Below are positions 15,213 through 26,879 of a DNA stretch of 64,000 nucleotides, one piece after another. The position numbers and the translations under genes are program-made. A model generated the notes under the pieces. It did not search any database, was not told where the DNA came from, and saw only the letters and a list, made by a program, of their open reading frames with translations. The stretch is from Pseudochelatococcus lubricantis. Its GTDB lineage: Bacteria > Pseudomonadota > Alphaproteobacteria > Rhizobiales > Beijerinckiaceae. Positions within the stretch are counted from its first letter, which is position 1. Every line of letters starts with the position of its first letter. The stretch covers positions 1,426,001 through 1,490,000 of the forward strand of contig NZ_JBHLXC010000002.1 of NCBI RefSeq assembly GCF_042432495.1, given 5' to 3'.

Positions 15213-16643
15213 TTATCCGGCGTGGCAGTCGCCTGATGCGCAAAAGCGCTGGGCATAAGCCATGAAATCCGGCATCGACATCGGCCGTGCGAACAGGAAG
15301 CCCTGAACCTCGTCGCATCGCTCCGCGCGCAGGATGGTGAGTTGATCGGCCGTTTCCACCCCTTCGGCGACGACCTCGAAATCCAGCTCGTGGCCAAGAT
15401 GGATGATCGTGCGCAGAATCGCCCTGTCGCTGCCGCTGACGGCGAGATTGCGCACGAAGTCCCGGTCGATCTTCAGTCTGTCGGCGCGCAGCTGCTTGAT
15501 GGAACGCAAGGACGAATAGCCGACGCCGAAGTCGTCGATGGAGACCGAAACGCCCAATGACCGCAGACTGGCGAGATCGCTCCCCACGCGCTCGATATCG
15601 TGCATCACGGCCGTTTCCGTCAGTTCGATGTCGAGGTAGCGTGGTTCGAGGCCCGTTTCCTGCAGCACGCGGGTGACGAGCGCCGGTATGTGGCGCTGCG
15701 CGAAGCGTGCAGACGACATGTTGACGCTGATTCGCAGCCGCATTCCCGAGTCGTGCCAACGCCGTGCCGCGTGGCAAGCCTGTGACAGCACCCATTCGTC
15801 GATGGCTGCGATCAGCCCGCTTTCCTCCGCATAGGGCAGAAATGTATCGGGTGGCATTACCGTGCCGTCCGGGCAGCGCCAGCGAACCAGCGCCTCCGCT
15901 CCGGAGAGCTTTCCCGTCAGCAGCGAGACCTGCGGCTGGAATTGCAAAAAGAACTGCTGTGTCGCCAGCGCGTTGCGCAAGTCTATATCGAGTGCGGCGA
16001 TGCGGCGCGCGTCCGCGAGAATGTCCGAGTGGTAGCGCGCTATCGGCTGGCCGCCCTTGAAGGCATGATCGACAGCGAGCCCGGCGCGGTGCGCGAGCGC
16101 AGCGAAATCGCCACCGTCGTCGGGGCGGGAGGCAATGCCGATCGTCGCCGCGATGCTGATGCGATGTCCCCATATCAGATAGGGCGCGGTCAACTGGGTC
16201 AGTATCTGGCGGGCGAGCGCGGCAACCTCGGGACATTCCTTCCCGGTCCGCTGCAGCACGGCGAAACCGTCCGCGCCGTAGCGGCCGGCAAGGCAGCCGC
16301 CATTCAGGCTGTTGCGCAGCCTGTTCGCGCACACCTGAAGCAGCTGCCGTCCGGTTTCAGGCCCAAAGGCGTTGTTGACCACGCTGAAATTGTCGATCCG
16401 CACGATATGCAGCGTGAACGCCGCACCCGTGGAGCGGGCCATCTGCCGCTCCGCCTCCTCCGCGAAGAAACGCTGATCAGGCAAATTCGTCTGTTCATCA
16501 AGATCGGTACGGCCACCCGCTGCCGTCCACTGCCTCAGGGAAGAGGGATTCTCCGGCGCAGCATCATGAACCCGGGCAGGAACCGGCGTCTCACTTGGAG
16601 ATAATCCCGTCTCCCGTCGCTGCGGGACTGTGATCGCCACCAT
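15213..16643 (-). CDS. GGDEF-EAL protein, probable cyclic-di-GMP phosphodiesterase
   Basis: A 476-residue soluble protein with no membrane segment. The GGDEF domain (about 45-205) is degenerate: the signature position reads YGADG (122-126), so it should not make c-di-GMP. The EAL domain (about 220-470) keeps its catalytic set: EAL at 250-252, the Asn in SVNMSS, ELTET, DDFGVGYSS, KIDRDF, EGVET and QGFLFARP. It should therefore hydrolyse c-di-GMP, perhaps with the GGDEF half as a GTP-binding regulatory part. The N-terminal 45 residues are unconserved. It is transcribed alone from the AT-rich region upstream (16644-16926). Confidence 0.9.
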   Translation of the reverse strand: MVAITVPQRRETGLSPSETPVPARVHDAAPENPSSLRQWTAAGGRTDLDEQTNLPDQRFFAEEAERQMARSTGAAFTLHIVRIDNFSVVNNAFGPETGRQLLQVCANRLRNSLNGGCLAGRYGADGFAVLQRTGKECPEVAALARQILTQLTAPYLIWGHRISIAATIGIASRPDDGGDFAALAHRAGLAVDHAFKGGQPIARYHSDILADARRIAALDIDLRNALATQQFFLQFQPQVSLLTGKLSGAEALVRWRCPDGTVMPPDTFLPYAEESGLIAAIDEWVLSQACHAARRWHDSGMRLRISVNMSSARFAQRHIPALVTRVLQETGLEPRYLDIELTETAVMHDIERVGSDLASLRSLGVSVSIDDFGVGYSSLRSIKQLRADRLKIDRDFVRNLAVSGSDRAILRTIIHLGHELDFEVVAEGVETADQLTILRAERCDEVQGFLFARPMSMPDFMAYAQRFCASGDCHAG

Positions 16644-16926
16644 GATGCACTCTCAATTTTACCATGCACCCCTCCGTGCGTCATTCATGATAACCGAGAA
16701 CAACTTTGGCGCAATGCATAAATTAATTGCCTGAAGCGTTTTCTGAAACATGATTACAACATTTTTCGCAAGTCGTCGTCCGGATTCGGTCTGTTGAAGT
16801 AATGTAGTGGGGTATGTAAAAAGAAAAAAATAAATGTAAGTTTTTTAACAAATCAATATGGTTATTATCGCTGCCGGATATCAGTGTTCCAGACTGGAGA
16901 CATGCTTGCCGGTCGCGCCCGGCCGA
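16644..16926. other. AT-rich intergenic region
   Basis: This 283-base gap is far richer in A and T than its surroundings, with A/T runs at about 16818-16856. It must hold the promoter of the GGDEF-EAL gene and the end of the secA-traH-like transcript. I find no open frame with coding character, no clear terminator with a T run and no repeat. Confidence 0.5.
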
Positions 16927-17346
16927 TCATTCCTTCAGCGGGTGCTCGGAAAAATAGATGGCTGCAGCCCTGGCGAACGCATCGGCGTCGGACGAATTGT
17001 CCCGGGCGCGTTCCCGCTCGTAAATCCGCGCGAACAGGGCAGTGCCGATGCGTACATTGAGGCAGGGATCGATAACGGCCATGTCGATCCCCGACGGATC
17101 TTCCGCCGCGAGATGCGCGGGAAAGCGTGTCAGCCCAACGCGCACATCCCCGCCGGCCGATACGAAGTGGCGCACGATCCGCAGCGCTTCATCTTCCGAC
17201 GGCGGGGGTGGAATGTCGAGTCTGCGACCGTCGATGGTTATCACGATATCGAACGGTGAGCGCGCCCCCGCCGTGGCGATGAATTGCTCGACGATTGCGG
17301 GCAGCAGACTGTCAACGGCGCATTGCCGGATCAGGTCGGCGTCCAT
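16927..17346 (-). CDS. TraH-type protein (TraH_2-like family) next to secA
   Basis: A 139-residue soluble protein starting MDADLIRQCAVDSLLPAIVEQF. From memory this resembles the TraH protein found in tra regions of Agrobacterium and Rhizobium plasmids: a helix with QCA..SLLPAIVEQF, a DEALRIVRHF helix, VRVGLTRFPAHL, and a late VIDPCLNVRIGTALFARI segment. The molecular role of TraH is not established. Here it lies 5 bases behind secA, clearly in the same transcript, with no other conjugation gene in the window. ATG 17346 is chosen because an upstream start would overlap secA heavily. The family call is from recall, not from a search. Confidence 0.6.
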   Translation of the reverse strand: MDADLIRQCAVDSLLPAIVEQFIATAGARSPFDIVITIDGRRLDIPPPPSEDEALRIVRHFVSAGGDVRVGLTRFPAHLAAEDPSGIDMAVIDPCLNVRIGTALFARIYERERARDNSSDADAFARAAAIYFSEHPLKE

Positions 17347-17351
17347 CCGCG

Positions 17352-20138
<2,787 letters not shown>

Positions 20139-20554
20139 GGAAAGCCTTCCAGAACAGAGAATATCGCGTGCGTCAGCACGCCGCCCCACACGGTTTAACC
20201 GGCGAAAAGGCCACGGTCCAGAGCAGCGACGCGCGCAATGCCACCATGAACATCGGGATAATGGTCAAGGCGGCATGGACGACACAAAAGCGAGATGGGC
20301 GCATCCGGGCCTGCTGTCAACAGGCGGCGGGCGACAATCGGAATCCGTCGATGAGGGCGGACGGCCGGAATGCCTTTTTCCCATGAATCTCCTTTCCGCT
20401 GAACTTCTGTTTCCGAGGAATCCCCTTTCCGACAAATTTCCTTGCCATTGTCGGCGGGTTACGCCACTCATTCATCGGTTCGCAGCCGGGAAGGTCGCGA
20501 ATCTGCCCTGCCCCCGGCGGCGTCCAACCACGCCACTATTTTCTGGATTGCACC
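20139..20554. other. secA / parvulin divergent intergenic region
   Basis: This 416-base gap must hold the promoters of both genes. I see no coding frame of quality. A short direct repeat, GAATCTCCTTTCCG (20385-20398) and GAATCCCCTTTCCG (20418-20431), matches 13 of 14 positions with starts 33 bases apart and lies about 125-170 bases before the foldase gene. It may be a regulator site or chance. Confidence 0.35.
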
Positions 20555-21490
20555 ATGATCGCGCGCCGTTTCCGCCTTCCCGCCCTTCTGGCCGCCTCGC
20601 TCGTTGCGTATTCGGGCGTGGCGGTGGCCCAGCAGCCAGCCGCTTCTTCTCCCGCATCCGCCGAGACGCAGGCCGGCGACAAGGTTCTCGCGCGCGTCAA
20701 TGGCGCCACGATCACCGAGCGCGACCTCGCCCTCGCTGCGGAGGAGCTGAGCGACCGCCTGCCCGCTATGCCGGAAGCGCAGCGGCGCGATTATCTCGTG
20801 GGCTATCTGATCGACATTCGCCTCGGTTCCGCGGCGGCGCAGGCGGAGAAGCTCGACGAATCGGCCGGTTTTGCCGGGCGGCTCGCCTATGCCCGCGACA
20901 AGGTGCTCGTCGACGAGTACCTTGCGAAGGTCGCCCGCGATGCGGCCACCGACGAAGCGGGGCGCAAGCTCTATGAAGAGACCATCAAGAACCTGACGCC
21001 TGAGGATGAGGTGCGCGCACGCCATATTCTCGTTCCGGACGAGGCCGCCGCGAAAGCCGTGGCCGAGCGCCTGAAAAAGGGTGAGGATTTCGCGGCTCTT
21101 GCCACCGAGCTGTCGAAGGACCCCGGCTCCGCCAAGGAAGGCGGCGACCTCGGCTATTTCACGCGCGACCGCATGGTGCCCGAGTTCTCCGAGATCGCCT
21201 TCAAGCTCGATCCCGGCAAGGTGTCCGATCCCGTCAAGAGCCAGTTCGGCTGGCACGTGATCAAGGTCGAGGACCGGCGCCAGAAGCCTGTGCCGACCTA
21301 TGAGGAGGTCAAGGACCAGATCGAGACCTTCATCGTTCAGCGTGCCCAGCAGGAAGCGGTTCTGGCGCTGCGCGAGAAGGCAAAGATCGAGCGGCTGGAC
21401 AAGCCCGCCGGCGCCGAAAAGGGCGATGCGCCCGCGTCCGGCAACGGTGCCGCCGATGCCGCGAAGCCTGCCGCGCCGGCGAAGAAGTAA
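20555..21490 (+). CDS. Periplasmic parvulin-type peptidyl-prolyl isomerase
   Basis: An exported foldase of 311 residues. The signal peptide (about 1-25, ending SGVAVAQQ) is followed by a SurA/PrsA-like N-terminal helical chaperone region (ARVNGATITERDLALAAEEL). The parvulin domain spans about 145-245 (VRARHILVPDEAAAKAVAERL, GGDLGYFTRDRMVPEFSEIAF, SQFGWHVIKVEDRR). The tail is Ala/Lys/Pro-rich. It helps fold outer-membrane or periplasmic proteins by proline cis/trans isomerisation. The divergent gene is secA, so export and folding genes are paired. The ATG at 20555 begins the signal peptide. Confidence 0.92.
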   Translation: MIARRFRLPALLAASLVAYSGVAVAQQPAASSPASAETQAGDKVLARVNGATITERDLALAAEELSDRLPAMPEAQRRDYLVGYLIDIRLGSAAAQAEKLDESAGFAGRLAYARDKVLVDEYLAKVARDAATDEAGRKLYEETIKNLTPEDEVRARHILVPDEAAAKAVAERLKKGEDFAALATELSKDPGSAKEGGDLGYFTRDRMVPEFSEIAFKLDPGKVSDPVKSQFGWHVIKVEDRRQKPVPTYEEVKDQIETFIVQRAQQEAVLALREKAKIERLDKPAGAEKGDAPASGNGAADAAKPAAPAKK

Positions 21491-21661
21491 CATTCCGGCG
21501 CAGCGCACGGCCACGTGAACCCCGGGCGGCGGACTTCAGGCCAAAAGCGAGCCTGCCGCTCCATTTCTTTGGGTATGCACAATTTTTTCAGGATGGCCGG
21601 GCTCGGTTTGCGGCCCGATGCGCCAGACGGCTTCCTTCCGCATAACGGTTGACGAAACATC

Positions 21662-22903
21662 ATGTCCACGACGATATCCCCGCTCGCGCCGAAGACTTAT
21701 CCCGACCTGCCCGCCATTCCCGGTGCGCGTTTCGCAACGGCGGCGGCGGGCATCCGCTATGCCGGGCGCACCGACGTGCTGCTTGCGGTCTTCGATCCCG
21801 GCACGGTGGTTGCCGGCGCGTTCACACGCTCGCGCTGCCCCTCGGCGCCTGTCGACTGGTGCCGTGCCAATCTGCCGCACGGCACGGCGCGCGCCCTCGT
21901 GGTCAACTCCGGCAATGCCAATGCCTTCACCGGCAGGAAGGGCCGCGAGTCAACGGCGCTGACGGCTAAGCTCGCCGCCGGCGTCGTCGGATGCGCGGAG
22001 GAAGAGGTTTTTCTCGCCTCCACCGGCGTGATTGGCGAGCCGCTCGATGCCACGAAGTTCGGCAACGTGCTGGCCGACTGCGCGCACGCCGCCACGGAAA
22101 CGGCCTGGATCGACGCTGCCCGCGCCATCATGACCACGGACACGTTTCCGAAGGTCGCGACCCGCACCGCCACCATCGGCGGCGTCGCTGTCACCATCAA
22201 CGGCTTCGCCAAGGGCGCGGGCATGATCGCGCCCGACATGGCGACGATGCTGGCCTTCGTCGTCACGGATGCGCCACTGTCCGCCAGCGCGCTGCAGGGC
22301 CTGCTTTCACGCGGCGTGCAGGGTTCGTTCAATGCCGTCACCGTCGACAGCGACACGTCGACATCCGACACGCTGCTTGCCTTCGCCACGGGGGCGGCGG
22401 CGAAACGCGGCGCGCCGCTGATCGAGACGGCTGGCGATCGGCGCCTGTCCGGTTTCCGCGCCGCCCTCAACAAGCTGTTGGTCGACCTCGCGCAGCAGGT
22501 GGCGCGCGACGGCGAAGGGGCGCGCAAGTTCATCACCGTGAAGGTGGAAGGCGCGGTCAGCGCTGCCTCCGCCAAGCGGGTCGCGCTTTCCATTGCCAAC
22601 TCGCCGCTGGTGAAGACCGCCGCCGCAGGCGAGGATGCCAACTGGGGCCGGGTCGTGATGGCGGTTGGCAAGGCCGGTGAGCCGGCGGATCGCGACCGCC
22701 TGTCCATCTCCTTCGGCGGCATCCGCGTGGCGCACGAAGGCGAGCGTGATCCCACCTACGACGAGGAAGCCGTATCCGCCTACATGCGCAACGACGAGAT
22801 CGTCATCGGCGTCGACCTGGGGCTCGGGCGCGGCGCGGCGACCGTTTGGACCTGCGACCTGACCAAGGAATACGTCGTCATCAACGGCGACTACCGTTCG
22901 TAA
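21662..22903 (+). CDS. argJ: Bifunctional ornithine/glutamate acetyltransferase
   Basis: ArgJ moves the acetyl group from N-acetylornithine to glutamate (and, in bifunctional members, from acetyl-CoA to glutamate), closing the arginine acetyl cycle. The 413-residue precursor cuts itself in KGAGMIAPDMATML between Ala194 and Thr195, with Thr195 becoming the nucleophile. VVNSGNANAFTG and the C-terminal NGDYRS are also family hallmarks. One enzyme group cannot be told from the other by reading alone. The start is ATG 21662. It follows the foldase gene after 171 bases with no obvious terminator and precedes mutT by 9 bases. Confidence 0.96.
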   Translation: MSTTISPLAPKTYPDLPAIPGARFATAAAGIRYAGRTDVLLAVFDPGTVVAGAFTRSRCPSAPVDWCRANLPHGTARALVVNSGNANAFTGRKGRESTALTAKLAAGVVGCAEEEVFLASTGVIGEPLDATKFGNVLADCAHAATETAWIDAARAIMTTDTFPKVATRTATIGGVAVTINGFAKGAGMIAPDMATMLAFVVTDAPLSASALQGLLSRGVQGSFNAVTVDSDTSTSDTLLAFATGAAAKRGAPLIETAGDRRLSGFRAALNKLLVDLAQQVARDGEGARKFITVKVEGAVSAASAKRVALSIANSPLVKTAAAGEDANWGRVVMAVGKAGEPADRDRLSISFGGIRVAHEGERDPTYDEEAVSAYMRNDEIVIGVDLGLGRGAATVWTCDLTKEYVVINGDYRS

Positions 22904-22912
22904 GGTTCGATC

Positions 22913-23329
22913 ATGACGGCCGACGCCCCCCGGAAGCTGCTGCTCGTTGTCGCCTGCGCGCTGATCGATGCCGATGGGCGCGTGCTCATCGCGCAGCGGC
23001 CGGAAGGCAAGGCGCTTGCGGGGTTGTGGGAGTTTCCGGGCGGCAAGCTGGAGCCGGGCGAAAGCCCAGAGGAGACGCTCATCCGGGAGCTGGCGGAGGA
23101 ACTTGGCATTGTCGTCAAGGAAGCCTGCCTCGCGCCGCTTACCTTCGCGAGCCATACCTATGAGAACTTCCACCTGCTGATGCCGCTCTACGTCTGCCGC
23201 CGGTGGGAAGGCACGGCCTCCTCGCGCGAGGGCCAGGCGCTCAAATGGGTCGCGCCCCGCAGCCTGCGCGACTATCCCATGCCGCCTGCGGATGCGCCGC
23301 TCATCCCGTTTCTCATAGATTTGCAGTAA
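22913..23329 (+). CDS. mutT: 8-oxo-dGTP diphosphatase MutT
   Basis: MutT removes oxidised 8-oxo-dGTP from the nucleotide pool and so prevents A:T to C:G mutation. The 138-residue protein has a complete Nudix box at 43-65 (GGKLEPGESPEETLIRELAEELG), preceded by VACALIDADGRVLIAQRP and GLWEFPGG, the MutT-type arrangement. It follows argJ by 9 bases and is presumably co-transcribed. It is convergent with the transglycosylase gene, and a 7-bp hairpin (23340-23356) sits in the gap. Confidence 0.93.
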   Translation: MTADAPRKLLLVVACALIDADGRVLIAQRPEGKALAGLWEFPGGKLEPGESPEETLIRELAEELGIVVKEACLAPLTFASHTYENFHLLMPLYVCRRWEGTASSREGQALKWVAPRSLRDYPMPPADAPLIPFLIDLQ

Positions 23330-23354
23330 CCTGCTGGAAAACCTGTCGAACAGG

Positions 23355-24059
23355 TTATTGCATGATCATCAGGCTGGCGGAATTGATCTGCCCTGTGACC
23401 TTGCGCCAACGGGCATCCGCCGCCGTCCAGTTCAGCCGGCTTTTCTTGCGTATTTTCCCCGCGACGCGCGTTCCGCCGCCGACCGGTTCGCCGAAGGTGG
23501 CCTTGGGCACCTCGCCCGTCACCGCATAGCCGCGCGCGGCAAGGCCGCGCCTTACCCTGATGCAATAATCCACGGAGCGATGCGAAAACCGGCTCTCGCC
23601 ATGGCCGGCGCGGTATTTCATTACCGTTGTGCAGACGTCGTTGCCGGAAAGCCGCCACGCCTGCGCGAGATAGGTTACCCCGTAGTGGATGTTGGTTTCA
23701 GGCTCGAACAGGTCTTTCGTCGGCCCCGAGAAGCCGAGCATCCGCGCAGTCGAGGGCAGCAGCTGCATCAGGCCGACCTCGCCGACGCCACCGACAGCTC
23801 CGCGATCGTAGCCGCTCTCGACTTCGGCCACGGCGTCTGCCAGTTCGAAGGGCACGCCCGCTGCTGCTGCCTTTTTCCGCAGGATCGCGCGATAGCCGGC
23901 CTTGCCGTCCGCCGGCTGTATCGACTGCACCGGTGCCGCCGCTTCCGGCGGCGCCGTTTCCGTGACTGCGACTTTCGTTGTGGCTTCCTGCGCCGGCGTG
24001 CCCTGAGCCCATGCTGCTGAAGACAGTGTCAGCATGCCAATGACAAGTATGCGGCGCAT
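23355..24059 (-). CDS. Lytic transglycosylase, SLT-domain protein
   Basis: A secreted 234-residue enzyme that cleaves the MurNAc-GlcNAc bond of peptidoglycan. The signal peptide (1-19, ending SSAAWAQG) and a low-complexity linker precede the SLT domain (about 57-165). The catalytic glutamate is Glu81 in AEVESGYD, followed by VGEVGLMQLLPSTARMLG and the later MKYRAGHGE. The C-terminal 60 residues are basic and unconserved. It is the last gene of a minus-strand run behind the Trm112-like gene (99-base gap). Its role, growth or assembly of an envelope machine, cannot be told. Confidence 0.9.
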   Translation of the reverse strand: MRRILVIGMLTLSSAAWAQGTPAQEATTKVAVTETAPPEAAAPVQSIQPADGKAGYRAILRKKAAAAGVPFELADAVAEVESGYDRGAVGGVGEVGLMQLLPSTARMLGFSGPTKDLFEPETNIHYGVTYLAQAWRLSGNDVCTTVMKYRAGHGESRFSHRSVDYCIRVRRGLAARGYAVTGEVPKATFGEPVGGGTRVAGKIRKKSRLNWTAADARWRKVTGQINSASLMIMQ

Positions 24060-24158
24060 GGTTTATCCGATCCTGCAAGAGACTTTCCGCAACGTACAGA
24101 CGAGCTGTACGCTACAGCACTTTCCTTAAAACTTCATGTTAGTGATCAGGCGCGGAAA

Positions 24159-24368
24159 TCAAGAGAGCGTGCGCGCCTCTTCCGGCAGCATGATCGGGAT
24201 CCCGTCGCGGATCGGATAGGCGAGCTTCGCCTGCCGGCTGATGAGCTCCTGCTTTTCTGCGTCGTACTCCAGCGGCGCCTTCGTCAGCGGGCAGACGAGC
24301 AGTTCGAGCAGCTTGGGATCGATTCTGGTCGGCGAAGCGGCTTCTGCTTGTGAATTCTGATGGCTCAT
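24159..24368 (-). CDS. Trm112 family protein (YcaR-like)
   Basis: A 69-residue protein with the core DPKLLELLVCPLTKAPLEYD followed by AKLAYPIRDGIPIMLPEEAR, the Trm112/UPF0434 fold. Family members are small partners that activate or stabilise methyltransferases; many carry a zinc site, but here only one cysteine (in LVCPLTK) remains. The ATG at 24368 gives the conserved length; an in-frame ATG at 24407 would add 13 residues. It lies 102 bases behind the LON-domain gene on the same strand. Confidence 0.88.
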   Translation of the reverse strand: MSHQNSQAEAASPTRIDPKLLELLVCPLTKAPLEYDAEKQELISRQAKLAYPIRDGIPIMLPEEARTLS

Positions 24369-24470
24369 GCTTGTGCTCTCCTGCGCGCCTGCTGCGCGGA
24401 TTTTCATGCGGGAGTAAGCAGGATCGGCGCGTGCCGTCAACAATTACCGTCCCTGTCTTACTGCGCCGTG

Positions 24471-25151
24471 TCACTGCAATGTGGTGTCGGGCGCGTCGCC
24501 GGAGCGCGCCAGCTCGATTTCCGTGATCGCCACGAGCGTGTCGGCGCGCGCCTTCAGATCCGGGGCTTCGAGCAACGCCTGCTTTTCGCGCACGCCGTAC
24601 GGGCTCATCATCGACAGGGCGTTGACGAGCGCCTCGTTCGACGCCTCCTCGATGCTTTTCCAGTCGATTCGCAGGTCCTTCGCTTCCGCGAAGCGGTGCA
24701 GCACGTCGATCACCGCCTGGCGGTCGACCTCATCCTCGCCGGCGCGGGCGTTGAAGTCCTCCCGATAGGGCTCGTAGTCGACGCGCGCCTGCCGGTAGGG
24801 CGTCAGCACCGGCAGTTCCTCGATCAGGCGGAAGCGGGAAATCCCCGTCAGGGACACGAGATAACGGCCGTATTCCACCTCGACGAATTGTGTGATGCGC
24901 CCCGCGCATCCCACCTTGTAGAGTGGCGGCACGTCGACGTCGGCGGCTTCTGCGTCGGGCTGGACGATACCGATCACGCGCTTGCTGCCGATCACATCGT
25001 CCACCATGGCGAGGTAGCGCGGCTCGAAGACGTTGAGCGGCAGTTGCCCGCGCGGAAGCAGCAACGCCCCGGCGAGCGGGAAAAGAGGGATCACGCCGGG
25101 GCAATCGGCCGCGGACCAATGGACCGGATTCGAACGCTGCACAGGGTTCAT
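24471..25151 (-). CDS. LON peptidase substrate-binding domain protein
   Basis: A 226-residue protein matching the N-terminal domain of Lon protease without its ATPase or protease parts. Markers are IPLFPLAGALLLPRGQLPLNVFEPRY near the N-terminus (shown here only in outline), then GCAGRITQFVEVEYGRYLVSLTG and a helical C-terminus. Stand-alone members are common in alphaproteobacteria; the function is unknown, perhaps protein binding. The ATG at 25151 has GGGAGGTGG just upstream; the ATG at 25256 would add 35 poor residues. It lies 188 bases after the thioredoxin-TPR gene, and that spacer holds no recognisable gene. Confidence 0.9.
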   Translation of the reverse strand: MNPVQRSNPVHWSAADCPGVIPLFPLAGALLLPRGQLPLNVFEPRYLAMVDDVIGSKRVIGIVQPDAEAADVDVPPLYKVGCAGRITQFVEVEYGRYLVSLTGISRFRLIEELPVLTPYRQARVDYEPYREDFNARAGEDEVDRQAVIDVLHRFAEAKDLRIDWKSIEEASNEALVNALSMMSPYGVREKQALLEAPDLKARADTLVAITEIELARSGDAPDTTLQ

Positions 25152-25339
25152 GGCCACCTCCCATGGTGCTTTCGCGGCAGGAGCGGATACCGCATTCCAG
25201 CCCGAAAACGCATCAGATCCAAAAAGCTCGCGTCGAACGCCGGAAGCCGGCGTCAAACGCGAGGCCGGAGCAATCCGGAGGCTTCGGCGAGAAGCGGGAA
25301 TGCTCCGGCCGGCTTGCGGCCGGGCCCTCCGAAGGTCCC

Positions 25340-26230
25340 CTACGAGAACAGCACCGACGAAAGCCGCCGCCGCCCGAGGACGGACGCCGGATCGGTCGGC
25401 CCCCAGGCCTCGAAGAACTGCAGAAGCTGCTTGCGCGCGCTGTCGTCGTTCCAGCCGCGATCGCGGCGCACGAGTTCGATGAGCTGCAGCGCCGCCTCCT
25501 CGCGCCGGTTCCGGCCGTTGAGCGCCAGCGCGAGGTCGAAGCGAGCCTGATGGTCGTCCGGAGAGGCGGCGACGCGCTGCTCCAGTTCCCGGACGTCGCC
25601 CAGGCCCTCCGCCTGCGCGGCCAGCTCCAGCGCGGCGCGGGCGGCGGAAATATGGGGATCGTTCGTCTTGTCGGCGGGTACCATGTCCAGAAAGCGCTGC
25701 GCGCCCTCCAGATCGCCCAGCGTCACGTGCAGGCGCGCCAGCGCGCCGATGGCGCGGGTGCTCTCAGGCGTCTGCGCCAACACGGCCGCATAGATTTCGG
25801 CCGCGCCCGAGACATCTCCGGCCGCCGCCCTGGCGTCCGCTTCGTCGAGCAGGGCGTCTGCGCCGCCAAGCGGCCCGACCAGGCGTTCAATGAAGGACTT
25901 GACCTGGCTTTCAGGCAGCACGCCGACGAAGCCGTCGACGGGCTGGCCCTTCTGGAACGCGATGACGGCCGGAATGGACTGGATGCCGAGCTGCCCGGGA
26001 ATTTCGGGATGATCGTCGATGTTCAGCTTGACGAGCCTGACACGTCCCTGCGCCGCCTTGACCGTCTTTTCGATGATCGGCGTGAGTTGCCGGCACGGGC
26101 CGCACCACGGCGCCCAGAAATCGACCAGAACCGGCTGGCTCATGGACTCGGCGATCACGTCCTGGCGAAAATCGCGCGTGGTCGTATCCTTGACCAGAGC
26201 AGCGGACGGAGACTGTGTTTCGGCAACCAT
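25340..26230 (-). CDS. Thioredoxin-TPR co-chaperone (CnoX/YbbN-like)
   Basis: A 296-residue cytoplasmic protein. The N-terminal thioredoxin domain (about 12-120) has the active site WCGPC (42-46). A C-terminal array of TPR-like helices follows (GDVSGAAEIYAAVLAQTPES, FDLALALNGRNRREEAALQ). In Escherichia coli the related CnoX protects proteins from over-oxidation and hands them to GroEL; the E. coli protein has lost the CGPC pair, while this one keeps both cysteines and may be a working disulfide reductase. It heads the minus-strand group LON-domain, Trm112, transglycosylase. It is divergent from the UbiK-type gene. Confidence 0.92.
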   Translation of the reverse strand: MVAETQSPSAALVKDTTTRDFRQDVIAESMSQPVLVDFWAPWCGPCRQLTPIIEKTVKAAQGRVRLVKLNIDDHPEIPGQLGIQSIPAVIAFQKGQPVDGFVGVLPESQVKSFIERLVGPLGGADALLDEADARAAAGDVSGAAEIYAAVLAQTPESTRAIGALARLHVTLGDLEGAQRFLDMVPADKTNDPHISAARAALELAAQAEGLGDVRELEQRVAASPDDHQARFDLALALNGRNRREEAALQLIELVRRDRGWNDDSARKQLLQFFEAWGPTDPASVLGRRRLSSVLFS

Positions 26231-26573
26231 AACGTTCCCCTTCGACGATCCTCGATGATGACGGCAAACCCGGCAGACAGGCGAAACTCTTTAGCGCACC
26301 AATCCATGCTCGAAAAGAAGTCCTTCGTCGCCGGAAGGCGCCGGAGACCGTCCCGAAAGAGCGCCCCGCCCTGCCGCCTCCGCGAAACCCTTCGCCGGGA
26401 ACGCATCCCGACGCCTGGAAAATGGGGTCCTTGCTTTCCGAGCGCAATCTCTATCGCGCTCATCGCCGTCGTTTCCGTGCGCGGTCCGTACCCTGCCCCG
26501 CCGAGGTGGAACGATGGCGAATTATGTTATATTAGACGACCGAGTTGGTGCGGGGGCGGAAAGGAATAATGCC

Positions 26574-26879
26574 ATGACACAGACGAGCGGCCGGATTTTC
26601 GACGATTTTGCACGCCTCATCACCGATGCCGCCGGCTTGGCTGACGGCGCGCGGCGCGAGGTGGAAACGGCGGCGCGCGTGCAGGCGGAGCGTCTTCTGC
26701 GGTCCCTCGACGTCGTCTCCCGCGAGGAATTCGAGGCTGCGCGCGAGATCGCCATCGCGGCACGCGAGGAAAACGAGAGGCTCCTCGCCCGTATCGAAGC
26801 CCTTGAGGCGCGTCTGGCTGGTCCGGAAGATGTGCGGCAGAATGCCGCATCCGAGGATGCTGCCACTACGTCTCCATAA
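26574..26879 (+). CDS. Accessory factor UbiK family protein (BMFP domain)
   Basis: A 101-residue coiled-coil protein starting MTQTSGRIFDDFARLITDAAG, then a long helix (VQAERLLRSLDVVSREEFEA) and EENERLLARIEALEARL. This is the YqiC/UbiK (BMFP) pattern; in enterobacteria UbiK helps ubiquinone synthesis under oxygen, and the family also binds membranes. The ATG at 26574 has AAGGA upstream; the ATG at 26514 would add 20 residues in an AT-rich promoter-like stretch. It is divergent from the thioredoxin-TPR gene, and the 343 bases between the starts hold no recognisable gene. Confidence 0.85.
   Translation: MTQTSGRIFDDFARLITDAAGLADGARREVETAARVQAERLLRSLDVVSREEFEAAREIAIAAREENERLLARIEALEARLAGPEDVRQNAASEDAATTSP

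Noticed and set aside
20385..20431. Direct repeat GAATCTCCTTTCCG / GAATCCCCTTTCCG upstream of the foldase gene
   Set aside because: Two copies of 14 bases with one mismatch are too little for a claim; it is described in the intergenic entry only.
23340..23356. Hairpin AACCTGT-CGA-ACAGGTT between mutT and the transglycosylase gene, considered as a terminator
   Set aside because: The stem is only 7 bp and no T run follows on either strand; it also overlaps the transglycosylase stop codon.
26231..26573. Minus-strand frames upstream of the thioredoxin-TPR gene
   Set aside because: They overlap the thioredoxin gene in another frame or are Arg-rich without any motif; the gap most likely holds two divergent promoters only.
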